DNA from: Kribbella steppae
GTDB taxonomy: Bacteria > Actinomycetota > Actinomycetes > Propionibacteriales > Kribbellaceae
Direction of reading: 5' to 3'
Length of the DNA stretch: 64,000 nucleotides
Assembly (NCBI RefSeq): GCF_004342025.1
Contig: NZ_SLWN01000011.1
Coordinates: forward strand, 62,001-126,000
The notes under the pieces are model-generated. The model was not told the origin of the DNA. It searched no databases and saw only the letters and a program-made list of their open reading frames with translations. Numbering within the stretch: position 1 is the stretch's first letter; each line of letters begins with the position of its first letter. The position numbers were made by a program, and so were the translations under genes. Positions 42,225 through 51,640 of the stretch are shown piece after piece.

Positions 42225-42361
42225 CGGGCGGTTCCTTCCCTTGCTCCGGTCCGCCGAGGGGCGTCGGCGGTCCCGGTGTCACGGGTCACGCTAAGCCAAA
42301 TTCTTCCGCCGCGACCAGGGTTTGGGTGAACTTTTTCCCGTCACGGCGTGAATTCGGTCCG

Positions 42362-43456
42362 TCACGCCCCGAAGACCACCTTGCCACGGAGCAGGATCAC
42401 CCGCGGGTGGCTGAGGACGGTGGGATTCACCCGGGGATCCTCGTCGTACACGACCAGATCGGCCGGATCACCCGGCCGGAGGTTGCTCGGGGCACCCAGC
42501 CACTCGCGTGCCGCCCACGACCCGGCGGCCAGCGCCTGCTCGCCGGACATGCCGATGCTCGTCAGCGCCTGGATCTCCTGCGCCACCAGGCCGTGCCCGA
42601 GCACACCGCCCGCGTCGGTCCCGGCATACACGGGTACGCCGGCCTCGAAGGCATCCCGGAGCCGGACCAGGCGCTGGTCGTACAGGTCACGCATGTGCGC
42701 CGAGTACACCGGGAACTTGGCGGCGGCCTGGTCGGCGTACTCCGGGAAGTTCTCCACCTGAATCAGCGTCGGGACCACCGCGACACCGTGCTCGGCCATC
42801 CGGTCCAGCATGTCCGGGAGCAGACCGGTGCCGTGCTCGATGCAGTCGATGCCGGCGGCAAGCAGGTCCGGCAGGGCGTGCTCACCGAAGACATGCGCGG
42901 TGACCCGGGCGCCGAGCTCGTGGGCGCGGGCGATCGCCGCATCGAGCGCCTCGGCCGGCCAGCAGGCGGTCAGGTCGCCGGCGTCGCGGTCGATCCAGTC
43001 GCCGACCAGCTTGACCCAGCCGTCACCACGCTTGGCCTCCTGCTCGACGTACGCGACCAACTCCTCCGGCTCGATCTCCCAGCCGTAGTTGCGGATGTAG
43101 CGCTTCGAACGTGCGATGTGCCGGCCGGCCCGGATGATCTTCGGCAGATCCTCGCGATCGTCGATCCACCGGGTGTCCGCGGCCGAACCCGCGTCCCGGA
43201 CGAGCAGCGCACCGGCCTCCCGGTCGGCGATCGCCTGCTGCTCCTGGGTCTCCCGGTCGACGGCACCGTGCTGGTCCAGCCCGATGTGACAGTGCGCGTC
43301 GACCAGACCGGGCACGATCCAGCCGCCGGTGTCCACGGTGCTGACATCGGCAGCGGCGGGCGGGTCGACGACCAGCCCACCGCTGAGATGGATCTCCTGC
43401 CGCTCGCCGGCCGGCAACACCGTGCCGACGAGCCTGAGTACGCCGGTTTCCGTCAT
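42362..43456 (-). CDS. Amidohydrolase-superfamily protein
   Basis: 364 residues. The metal-binding DAHCHIG follows strand 1 of the barrel, VTAHVFG and IEHGTGL supply later His ligands, and AGTDAGG the catalytic Asp. The composite flanking beta-sandwich is visible (VDTGGWIVPGLVDAH; PADLVVYDEDPR). Resembles imidazolonepropionase/prolidase-like hydrolases acting on ring amides or peptides; substrate unknown. Stands alone. Confidence 0.85.
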   Translation of the reverse strand: MTETGVLRLVGTVLPAGERQEIHLSGGLVVDPPAAADVSTVDTGGWIVPGLVDAHCHIGLDQHGAVDRETQEQQAIADREAGALLVRDAGSAADTRWIDDREDLPKIIRAGRHIARSKRYIRNYGWEIEPEELVAYVEQEAKRGDGWVKLVGDWIDRDAGDLTACWPAEALDAAIARAHELGARVTAHVFGEHALPDLLAAGIDCIEHGTGLLPDMLDRMAEHGVAVVPTLIQVENFPEYADQAAAKFPVYSAHMRDLYDQRLVRLRDAFEAGVPVYAGTDAGGVLGHGLVAQEIQALTSIGMSGEQALAAGSWAAREWLGAPSNLRPGDPADLVVYDEDPRVNPTVLSHPRVILLRGKVVFGA

Positions 43457-43480
43457 ACCGCGACGTTAACCGGAACGACC

Positions 43481-44710
43481 TCAGCCGTGCGAGCCGCCGC
43501 CCGGGGTGCAGGTGGGCGTGGTCGGATCACTCGTCGAGCACGGCGTACTGGTCGGCGTGTCCGACGGGGTCGGAGTCGGCGTCGGGGTTGGTGTCGGCGT
43601 GGGGGTCGGTGTCGGCGTGGGAGTCGGCGTCGGGGTCGGCGTCGGCCTTGTCGGCGGCCGGGTCGGCTTGTGCGTCGGCTCCTTGGTCGGCGTGTCCACC
43701 GGGTCCGGCACAGTGGGCTCGTCCGTGGTCGGCGCGGTCGGCTTCGGCTTCGGCGTGGTGGACGTGGTCGGCTTGTCGTCCGCGATGTCCGGCACGTCGC
43801 GCGGGTCCACCTTGCGCTCGGCGTTACCGGTTGCCCTGGGCACCGACAGGCTGCCCTTCTCGTTCGGGATCAGCACCGCGTTCTTGCTGTAGACCCGCAT
43901 CCACTTCAGCACGGTGGCGACGAAGTCCTTGGAGTGCTGGTACCGCAGCAGGGACGCGACCAGGTCACGCGGCCGCTTGAGGTCGTCGCCCTCCGAGCAC
44001 AGGTACACCGCGACCGTGGTGACCGCGTCGTACACGTTGTTCGGGTTGCGGAAGCCGTCACCGTTGCCATCGGCGCCGAATTCGGTCCACACCTGCGGAA
44101 TGATCTGCATCGGACCGACCGCACGGTCCCAGGTCAGATCGCTGTCGTACCGGCCCTTGTCGGAGTCGGTGATCCGGCCGTTGCCGCCGCGACCGTTCAG
44201 CACCGGGCCGAGGATCTTGCCCCGGGTGGTGCCGGCCACGTCGACCCGGCCGCCGCTGGCGTGGTCGGACTCGACCTTGCCGATCCCGGCCAGCAACGGC
44301 CAGGTGAGCCCACAGTTCGGCCGGACCACGGCGAGATTCGCGGTGGCGCGGCGGTAGGCGGGGAACACCCCGCGCGGGATGCCGTTGACGGCATCCGGTC
44401 GTCCCGGCCGGACCACGGACCGGCCGTCGGTCGCACCCTGGACGGGTACGTCGGCACGGGCAGGTTTGTCCGAACCGACCCGGCCGTCCACTCCGGGACG
44501 CTGCGGGACGATCATCGTCAGTTCGTCGAACTCACCGCTGTTCAGACCGGCTCCAGGCGATGGAGCAACCGGGCTGTCCGCCGCGAGCTGACCGGAGGCA
44601 CCGGCCCCGCCCGAGGCGACTGTCACGATGGCCCCGACCAGGAGAGGGGCCGTGCACAGTGAGGCGATGATGATTTTGACCCGACGGTTACCACTACGGG
44701 TTAGGCGCAT
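43481..44710 (-). CDS. Secreted lytic transglycosylase-like protein with Pro-Thr tail (paralogue 1)
   Basis: 409 residues. Signal anchor (IIIASLCTAPLLVGAIVTVA), spacer, then an SLT_2-type domain (about 105-265): LTWPLLAGIGKVESDHASGG with the catalytic Glu, GKILGPVLNG, RAVGPMQIIPQVWTEFGADG and DAVTTVAVYLCSEG. The C-terminal 110 residues are Pro/Thr-rich, with an unbroken (PT) run of about 13 units, probably a glycosylated cell-wall-spanning stalk. Same architecture as the downstream-strand neighbour at 44889. Confidence 0.85.
   Translation of the reverse strand: MRLTRSGNRRVKIIIASLCTAPLLVGAIVTVASGGAGASGQLAADSPVAPSPGAGLNSGEFDELTMIVPQRPGVDGRVGSDKPARADVPVQGATDGRSVVRPGRPDAVNGIPRGVFPAYRRATANLAVVRPNCGLTWPLLAGIGKVESDHASGGRVDVAGTTRGKILGPVLNGRGGNGRITDSDKGRYDSDLTWDRAVGPMQIIPQVWTEFGADGNGDGFRNPNNVYDAVTTVAVYLCSEGDDLKRPRDLVASLLRYQHSKDFVATVLKWMRVYSKNAVLIPNEKGSLSVPRATGNAERKVDPRDVPDIADDKPTTSTTPKPKPTAPTTDEPTVPDPVDTPTKEPTHKPTRPPTRPTPTPTPTPTPTPTPTPTPTPTPTPTPSDTPTSTPCSTSDPTTPTCTPGGGSHG
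43557..43650 (-). repeat. (GTCGGC)-type microsatellite encoding the Pro-Thr run
   Basis: Plus-strand hexanucleotide repeats of GTCGGN/GTGGGG type, all in frame, encoding PTPTPT on the minus strand. Likely length-variable by slippage. Confidence 0.85.
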
Positions 44711-44888
44711 AGACCCCTCAACGATCTCTACGCCAGAAAGTTACATCAAGTCGACGCAAAGTTACCTGACCCGCCAACACCTCCGACAACGGGCACGGCT
44801 CAGGCGTGAGTCAGCGGGCCGAGGCGCCGCGAGAGGCAGGTAATCTGCCCGGTTACCCCGGCTTGAAAACCCCGGTGGTCCGGCTGGC
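44711..44888. promoter_or_regulatory. Spacer between the transglycosylase paralogues with spaced GTTAC motifs
   Basis: AAAGTTAC occurs at 44737-44744 and 44758-44765, exactly 21 bp apart (two helical turns), upstream of paralogue 1. Paralogue 2 has GTTAC (46297-46301) and GTAAC (46311-46315) in its own upstream region. A shared regulator is plausible; MtrA is known to control cell-wall hydrolase genes in actinobacteria but I cannot match its motif with confidence. Confidence 0.35.
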
Positions 44889-46226
<1,338 letters not shown>

Positions 46227-46386
46227 CCGAGCCGTCCTTCGACGTGTTCGCAGTACCGGGGTGTTCGGGCGTAGGCACGATCTTAGTCGCCAGAGGGTTA
46301 CGGACAACCGGTAACGGTGCGCCACTTCACGCAGTCACCAAGTACCGATCAAGCTCCCCCTCGCGTGTCACCCACCGTACGCGCGC

Positions 46387-47955
46387 CTACTGACCGCCGA
46401 GCATCTTCTTCAGGTCGTCCGGGAGCTCGAAGTCGTCGCCGTTCTGGCCGGCGCCGCCGAACGCGGCGGGCAGCTGGCCCGGCTGCGGTGCGGACGGCTG
46501 CGCGTTGGTCTGGCCGGCCCGCTTGGCCGGGTTGCCGGAGCCGCGCTTCTTGCCCTTCTTCGCCTGCTGCTTCGCCTTCCGGGCGCCGCCGCCACCGGCC
46601 ATCCCCGGCATCCCGGGCATTCCCGGCATCCCCGGCATGCCCTTGCCGGTCGCCATCGCGTTCATCATCTTGCGTGCCTCGAAGAACCGCTCGACCAGCC
46701 CGCTGACGGTGGCGACCTCGGTGCCGGAACCCTTCGCGATCCGGGCCCGGCGGGAGCCGTTGATGATGTTCGGATCGGTCCGCTCGGCCGGCGTCATCGA
46801 GTGGATGACCGCCTCGATCCGGTCGATCTCGCGCTCGTCGAAGTTCTCCAGCTGGTCCTTGAACTGCGACGCTCCCGGCAGCATGCCGAAGATCTTGGTC
46901 AGCGGGCCCATCTTGCGGACCGACTGCATCTGGGCGAGGAAGTCGTCCAGGGTGAAATCCTTGCCGCCCTTCTTCTGCAGCTTGGCCGCGGTCTTGGCGG
47001 CCTCCTCGGCGTCGAAGCTGCGCTCGGCCTGCTCGATCAGGCTCATCACGTCGCCCATGCCGAGGATGCGCGAGGCCATCCGGTCGGGGTGGAAGACGTC
47101 GAAGTCCTCGAGCTTCTCGCCGTTCGAGGCGAACATCACCTGACGGCCGGTCACCTGCGCGATCGACAGCGCGGCGCCACCGCGGGCGTCACCGTCCAGC
47201 TTGGACAAGACGACGCCGTCGAACCCGACCCCGTCCAGGAACGCCTGGGCCGTGGTGACCGCGTCCTGACCGATCATCGCGTCGACCACGAACAGGATCT
47301 CGTCCGGCGTGACCGCGTCGCGGATGTCGGCAGCCTGCTTCATCAGCACCTCGTCGACACCCAGCCGGCCGGCCGTGTCAACGATCACCACGCTGTGCTG
47401 CTTGTCCCGCGCCTCGTCCATCGCCCGGCGGGCCACGTCCACCGGGTCGCCGACGCCATTACCGGCCTCGGGCGCGAACACCGGTACGCCGGCCCGCTCG
47501 CCGACCACCTGGAGCTGGGTCACCGCGTTCGGCCGCTGGAGGTCGGCCGCGACCAGCATCGGCGTCTGGTGCCTGGTCTCCTTCAGCCACTTGGCCAGCT
47601 TCCCGGCCAGGGTCGTCTTACCGGCACCCTGCAGACCGGCCAGCATGATCACCGTCGGCGGCCGCTTCGCCATCTGCAGCTCGCGGGTCTCGCCGCCGAG
47701 GATCGTGACCAGTTCCTCGTTGACGATCTTGATCACCTGCTGCGCCGGGTTCAGCCCGCCGCGCACCTCGGCCCCGCTGGCCCGCTCCCGGACCGCCGCG
47801 ATGAACTCCTTCACCACCGGCAGCGCGACATCCGCCTCCAGCAGCGCGATCCGGATCTCCCGCGTCGTCGCCTCGATATCGGCATCAGTCAACTTGCCCT
47901 TGCCACGCAAGTTCTTGAAGGTGGCCGCCAACCGATCAGAAAGCGTATCGAACAC
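46387..47955 (-). CDS. ffh: Signal recognition particle protein Ffh
   Basis: 522 residues. N domain, GTPase with GLQGAGKTTLAGKLAKWL (G1), DTAGRLGVDEVLMKQ (G3) and LSKLDGDARGGAALS (G4), then the Met-rich M domain (from about 300) with SRRARIAKGSGTEVATVSGL for 4.5S RNA binding and a C-terminal GMPGMPGMPGMAGG stretch plus a basic, Gly-rich end. Co-translational targeting of membrane proteins with FtsY. Confidence 0.96.
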   Translation of the reverse strand: MFDTLSDRLAATFKNLRGKGKLTDADIEATTREIRIALLEADVALPVVKEFIAAVRERASGAEVRGGLNPAQQVIKIVNEELVTILGGETRELQMAKRPPTVIMLAGLQGAGKTTLAGKLAKWLKETRHQTPMLVAADLQRPNAVTQLQVVGERAGVPVFAPEAGNGVGDPVDVARRAMDEARDKQHSVVIVDTAGRLGVDEVLMKQAADIRDAVTPDEILFVVDAMIGQDAVTTAQAFLDGVGFDGVVLSKLDGDARGGAALSIAQVTGRQVMFASNGEKLEDFDVFHPDRMASRILGMGDVMSLIEQAERSFDAEEAAKTAAKLQKKGGKDFTLDDFLAQMQSVRKMGPLTKIFGMLPGASQFKDQLENFDEREIDRIEAVIHSMTPAERTDPNIINGSRRARIAKGSGTEVATVSGLVERFFEARKMMNAMATGKGMPGMPGMPGMPGMAGGGGARKAKQQAKKGKKRGSGNPAKRAGQTNAQPSAPQPGQLPAAFGGAGQNGDDFELPDDLKKMLGGQ

Positions 47956-48018
47956 GAAACAGTCCGTTCCTCAGAGAAAACCCAGTACAACCCCACCGAG
48001 TCTACCGACCACCCCACC

Positions 48019-48027
48019 TGTGGATAA
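48019..48027 (-). promoter_or_regulatory. DnaA-box-like 9-mer TTATCCACA
   Basis: Exact match (minus strand) to the classical DnaA box, in the divergent ffh / 48100 intergenic region, 64 nt upstream of ffh. Third such 9-mer seen in intergenic DNA of this window. Confidence 0.4.
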
Positions 48028-48099
48028 CTCCCGCCGCCGTCGAACTCCGGTCACTACCGTTGTCACCGACAGCGATCGACGGCGCGTAGAGGAACAGAC

Positions 48100-48528
48100 A
48101 TGGACATCGCGGGTTTCAACTCTGCCTTTTCCGGGGCCAGGCGCCGGATCAGGTCCGAGCGGGCAGATGTCGGCCGGGAGCAGGAGCGGCTGCGCGCACT
48201 GGTGTCGGCCGACGATCCCGCCGAGGACCGCGACTGGGCCTTGCGCCTGATCGAGTCGCTCGCCGTACCGCCCGCACCGCCTCGTCAGTGGAGTGCGCTG
48301 TACGACGAAGCCGGCGCGATCCACGCCGATTCGTACCGGACGGGCGACACCGTCGAGGAACGCATCGCTGCACTGCAGGAGGCACGTCGACGCATCTGGG
48401 CGATCGCCGATCGCGCGCCCGAGGACGAGGCGCCGCACATCAGGGCGATGACCCGAGTGCTCGACCACCTCGAAGCCGAGCTTCGCGAGCCGAGCTGGAC
48501 CGACGGCCCCGCAGGCCCGGGAAGCTGA
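48100..48528 (+). CDS. Unknown helical protein, first gene of a two-gene unit
   Basis: 142 residues, rich in Arg, Glu and Ala, without signal peptide or membrane segment; predicted almost all helical from composition. FNSAFSGARRRIRSERADVG and EERIAALQEARRRIWAIADR look like coiled-coil arms around a Pro-rich loop (AVPPAPPRQW). I do not recognise a family. Three nucleotides separate it from the zincin-like gene, so the two products probably act together. GAGGAAC precedes the ATG. Confidence 0.65.
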   Translation: MDIAGFNSAFSGARRRIRSERADVGREQERLRALVSADDPAEDRDWALRLIESLAVPPAPPRQWSALYDEAGAIHADSYRTGDTVEERIAALQEARRRIWAIADRAPEDEAPHIRAMTRVLDHLEAELREPSWTDGPAGPGS

Positions 48529-48531
48529 CTC

Positions 48532-49527
48532 GTGGCCGCCGCCGACCGGCTGATCGCGCCTGAGTCTGCGGTCTACCGGGAGTTCGTGCGCCTGTACCGG
48601 ATAGCCCGGACGCTCCGGTCGACGCCGGTGGACAGATGGAACGGTGAGCTCTACGCCACCGACACCGCCGTCTGGGGCAGCGTGAGCCCGCTGACCGGCG
48701 CTGTCCGTCTCTCCGCCCAGCTCGTGCTGCCGCACTTGACTGGAAAGACGTCGCATCACCACCCCGTCGAGCAGGCCGAGGCGCTGGCCACGGTCCTGCA
48801 CGAGTCGACGCACGCAGGCATGGCGCTGAAGGCCCCCACCGAGCCGAATGCGGTGGACTCCAAGCACAGCCTCGGCCTGACCGAGGGTGTCGCCGAAGTG
48901 CGCGCCATTGAGGACTTCCAGGCTTTCACCTGGCGGGCGGGCTACCAGGATGTCGTGCTGCCCGGACCGCAGTACGAAGGTGCCTTCGCGGCGACTGACC
49001 GCCTGCTCGACCAGGCCAGTGGAATCTTCACGTCACGGGAAGATCTGACGGACGAGCTCGTCGCGGGTCCAGCTGCGACGCATTTCGATCGACTCGCCGG
49101 CGGCGTCGTCCGCAACCGGCTGTGGGATGTCGTGCCACACCACCCGGATCATCAACGCGCGGTGCGAGCGGCGCTCATCAGACCGATGCTTCACGACGTG
49201 TGGCCTCAGCTTCCCGACCAGCCGACAAGCATCGGTGAGCGGGTCGCGCTGGAGATTCGGATGGGGCTGGATGCGAAGGTCGATGAGGTTCGGCGGTATT
49301 ACCGGGGCGGCGGTTGGCGGCCGTTCGAGGGTGAGGGGTTTGGGCAGGTGGCCGGGCGTGGACGGCTCGAGGCCGGGTCTGCGGAGGCCGATGTGGCTGG
49401 TGGCTTGCGATTCCTGGATGCGCAGGCGCCAGCGGATGGAGCCGTAGCACTGAGGCCGTCGCTGGGGCTAGGTGCGCGGCGCACCGGCCCGCCCTCCACG
49501 CCAGAGCCGGGCCGCACCCGTGAGTGA
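48532..49527 (+). CDS. Unknown protein with a zincin-type HExxH motif
   Basis: 331 residues, no signal peptide. LATVLHESTHAGMALK holds HESTH (90-94), the zinc-protease helix, and LTEGVAEVRAIE 24 residues later offers the third glutamate ligand (E118 or E122) as in gluzincins. The rest is helical with a Gly/Pro-rich C-terminal 60 residues. Possible roles are a cytosolic protease, a conflict-system effector or a polymorphic-toxin-like product; none can be chosen from sequence. Start GTG at 48532. Confidence 0.65.
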   Translation: MAAADRLIAPESAVYREFVRLYRIARTLRSTPVDRWNGELYATDTAVWGSVSPLTGAVRLSAQLVLPHLTGKTSHHHPVEQAEALATVLHESTHAGMALKAPTEPNAVDSKHSLGLTEGVAEVRAIEDFQAFTWRAGYQDVVLPGPQYEGAFAATDRLLDQASGIFTSREDLTDELVAGPAATHFDRLAGGVVRNRLWDVVPHHPDHQRAVRAALIRPMLHDVWPQLPDQPTSIGERVALEIRMGLDAKVDEVRRYYRGGGWRPFEGEGFGQVAGRGRLEAGSAEADVAGGLRFLDAQAPADGAVALRPSLGLGARRTGPPSTPEPGRTRE

Positions 49528-49602
49528 GCGGTCGGAGGAGATGTTGGCGGGCGGGACGCCGTGGGTGGATCCGTCGGCAGACGGTGGCGGGATTGAGGTT
49601 CG

Positions 49603-49632
49603 TTGACACCTGACCCCAGAGACCGCCAGGAT
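49603..49632 (+). promoter_or_regulatory. Promoter of the arginase-family gene
   Basis: TTGACA (49603-49608), 18-nt spacer, CAGGAT (49627-49632), close to the actinobacterial sigma-70 consensus TTGACA / TAGGAT. A repeat TAGAGCAACTACTAGCGGTT lies between it and the GTG start at 49672. This is the clearest sigma-70 promoter noticed in the window. Confidence 0.6.
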
Positions 49633-49671
49633 CTAACCGGTAGAGCAACTACTAGCGGTTAGAGGTGTGGT

Positions 49672-50562
49672 GTGGCGAAGAGCTGGGTGGTGGTGGATGG
49701 GCCTTCCAATTTGGGGTTGCGGCCGCCGGTGGTGGGGGGTGTGCCGGGGTGTTACAAGTTGGCGGGGGCGGTCCGGGATCAGGGGTTCCTGCAGCGGATC
49801 GGGGCTGGGGATGCGGGGTGCGTGACGCCGCCTCGGTACGACCGGGAGGGGTGGAAGCCGGGGGACGGGGTGTTCAACGCCGAGGGGATGGCGGCGTACA
49901 CGGTGAAGTTGGCGGATCGGCTGACGAAGCTGTTCGACGAAGAGCGGTTCGTGGTTCTGCTCGGGGGTGAGTGCAGCAACCTGCTCGGGCCGGCGTTGGC
50001 GTTGAAGCGGCGGGGGCGGTACGGCGTCGTCTACCTGGACGGGCACTCGGACTTCCGGACGGTCGACAACTCGCCGCACGTCGGGGCCGCCGGTGGTGAG
50101 GCGCTCGCGTTGATCACCGGGCGCGGGCAGGCGGATCTCACCGATCTAGAGCAGCAGGGCCCCTACACCAGAGACACCGATGCAGCGCTGCTCGGCATTC
50201 GGGCGGACGACGAGTACGTCGGCGACGTGACGGCCGCCGGGATCCCGGTCTGGCCGGCCCTCAAGGTCGCCGAGGATGCGACCGCAGCAGCGAGCGGCGT
50301 GCTGCAGCACCTCGAGCGAGACGAGCTCGACGGGTTCTGGGTGCATCTCGACGTCGACATCCTCGACGCGACGATCATGCCGGCGGTCGACAGCCCCGAC
50401 CCGGGCGGCATCGATCACGCCCAGCTCGTCGAGCTGCTGCGACCGTTGCTCGCGGCACCCACCTGCAGGGGTATCGACATCGGTATCTTCGACCCCGATC
50501 TGGATCTGGACGGCAGGTACGCCGCCGAGCTCACCGACACCCTGGTCGCGGCCCTCAGTTGA
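49672..50562 (+). CDS. Arginase-family (ureohydrolase) protein
   Basis: 296 residues. The binuclear-metal motifs are VLLGGECSNLLG (98-102 GGECS, where canonical enzymes have GGDHS), VYLDGHSDF (DAHAD position) and FWVHLDVDILD (SxDxDxxDP position, with DAT following). The GGDCS/GGECS variant is a recognised actinobacterial subgroup of arginase-like proteins whose substrates (arginine, agmatine, guanidinobutyrate or formimino compounds) are not settled. GTG start. A clear promoter lies upstream. Confidence 0.8.
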   Translation: MAKSWVVVDGPSNLGLRPPVVGGVPGCYKLAGAVRDQGFLQRIGAGDAGCVTPPRYDREGWKPGDGVFNAEGMAAYTVKLADRLTKLFDEERFVVLLGGECSNLLGPALALKRRGRYGVVYLDGHSDFRTVDNSPHVGAAGGEALALITGRGQADLTDLEQQGPYTRDTDAALLGIRADDEYVGDVTAAGIPVWPALKVAEDATAAASGVLQHLERDELDGFWVHLDVDILDATIMPAVDSPDPGGIDHAQLVELLRPLLAAPTCRGIDIGIFDPDLDLDGRYAAELTDTLVAALS

Positions 50563-50571
50563 GGGCTGGGC

Positions 50572-51630
50572 TTACCTGACCTCGGTGGGAAGTTGCCAGA
50601 CCAAGCCCTGGCCATGGGGCTCGGCCCGGCCGAGAATCCGCCGGACGCCGCCCGGCCAGAGCTGCAACTCCACCAGGAAGTCGTACGGCCCACCCGGCGT
50701 CCGCGGAAGGGGCTCGAGCCGCAGCCGGGCCAACGGCGACGACTCCCCTGCCGTGGCACCGAGCTCTGCGAGCCGCGCCTCGACCGCAGCCCGGTCGTCG
50801 CGGGTCAGGTACTGCCACATGATCGAGTGCCACACGACAGTCACGTGCCCGCGTGACAACTCCAACCCGTGCAGGAACGAGACCGCGTCCTCCCGCCGTA
50901 CGTCGGCCGGCACCTCACGCGCGATCTCCAGGGCACCGCGCAACCGGGCCAGCCGCACAGGCATGTCCGGCCACACGTACGACGTCAGCGTGCGCGCACC
51001 GTCCTCGGTCAGCGGGTTCACCGGCGCGATGTCGCTCCCGACCCGCTCCGCGATCCGCAACGGCGCCGGCTTCAACGCGTGACCCGACCAGGCCTCGTCA
51101 AAGACCACCGGACTCTCCGCAGCACCGAACGACGTCCCGTCGGCCACGTTGTACCGAAAGTGTTCCGCCCGCAGGTTGAGCCCACCACTCGACCCGATCT
51201 CGAACAGCCGCACCGGCAGCGGCACAGCCTCGACCAACTGCAGCAGGCCGCCGTACAGCGCAGCAGCCCGGCCGACCTCGTTCGTCTGCGGCGGCTGGGT
51301 CAGCAACGACCGCAGCTCGGCCGACCGGGACTGCAGCACCTGCTCGAACGCTTCCCACCCCAGCACCGGGTCCCACGACCCACCCACGCTCGGATAGAAG
51401 GCTGCAAGCTCCGGCGCCTCCCCTGCCAGCACAAGCCGATGCACTGAGCCCAGCAACCGCAGTGCTATCGCGTCACCGAACGGACGGCCCTCATAGCCGG
51501 CCAGTACGCCAGTGGACACCCCACCGACCTCGTAGTCGTCCACGAGGAGCCGGCACAGCTCGGCGTACATCGACGACCCGAGGTCCTCGCAGGCAACCGC
51601 TTGACGCTGGAGAGTCTCTACGACATGCAC
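50572..51630 (-). CDS. DUF2332 protein
   Basis: 352 residues matching the DUF2332 family: LRRQA-like start (ETLQRQAVACEDLGSSMYAE), LFEIGSSGGLNLRAEHFRY, WPDMPVRLARLRGALEIARE and VTVVWHSIMWQYL. The GSSGGLNL loop and overall order resemble a SAM-dependent methyltransferase fold, but this is not established. Converges on the arginase-family gene with a 9-nt gap; 10 nt downstream of glnD on the same strand, so it may be the end of that operon. Confidence 0.85.
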   Translation of the reverse strand: MHVVETLQRQAVACEDLGSSMYAELCRLLVDDYEVGGVSTGVLAGYEGRPFGDAIALRLLGSVHRLVLAGEAPELAAFYPSVGGSWDPVLGWEAFEQVLQSRSAELRSLLTQPPQTNEVGRAAALYGGLLQLVEAVPLPVRLFEIGSSGGLNLRAEHFRYNVADGTSFGAAESPVVFDEAWSGHALKPAPLRIAERVGSDIAPVNPLTEDGARTLTSYVWPDMPVRLARLRGALEIAREVPADVRREDAVSFLHGLELSRGHVTVVWHSIMWQYLTRDDRAAVEARLAELGATAGESSPLARLRLEPLPRTPGGPYDFLVELQLWPGGVRRILGRAEPHGQGLVWQLPTEVR

Positions 51631-51640
51631 ACTGCCGACA

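Noticed and set aside
42225-42361. Possible c-di-AMP (ydaO) riboswitch before the amidase gene
   Set aside because: The leader has GTCGCGGCGGAAGAA and a small hairpin but lacks the conserved GGTGAA and GACAGC elements with the expected pairing.
42128-44662. An 844-codon plus-strand open frame
   Set aside because: Antisense to the amidohydrolase and transglycosylase genes, Arg/Gly/Val-rich with no domain similarity; typical of high-GC shadow frames.
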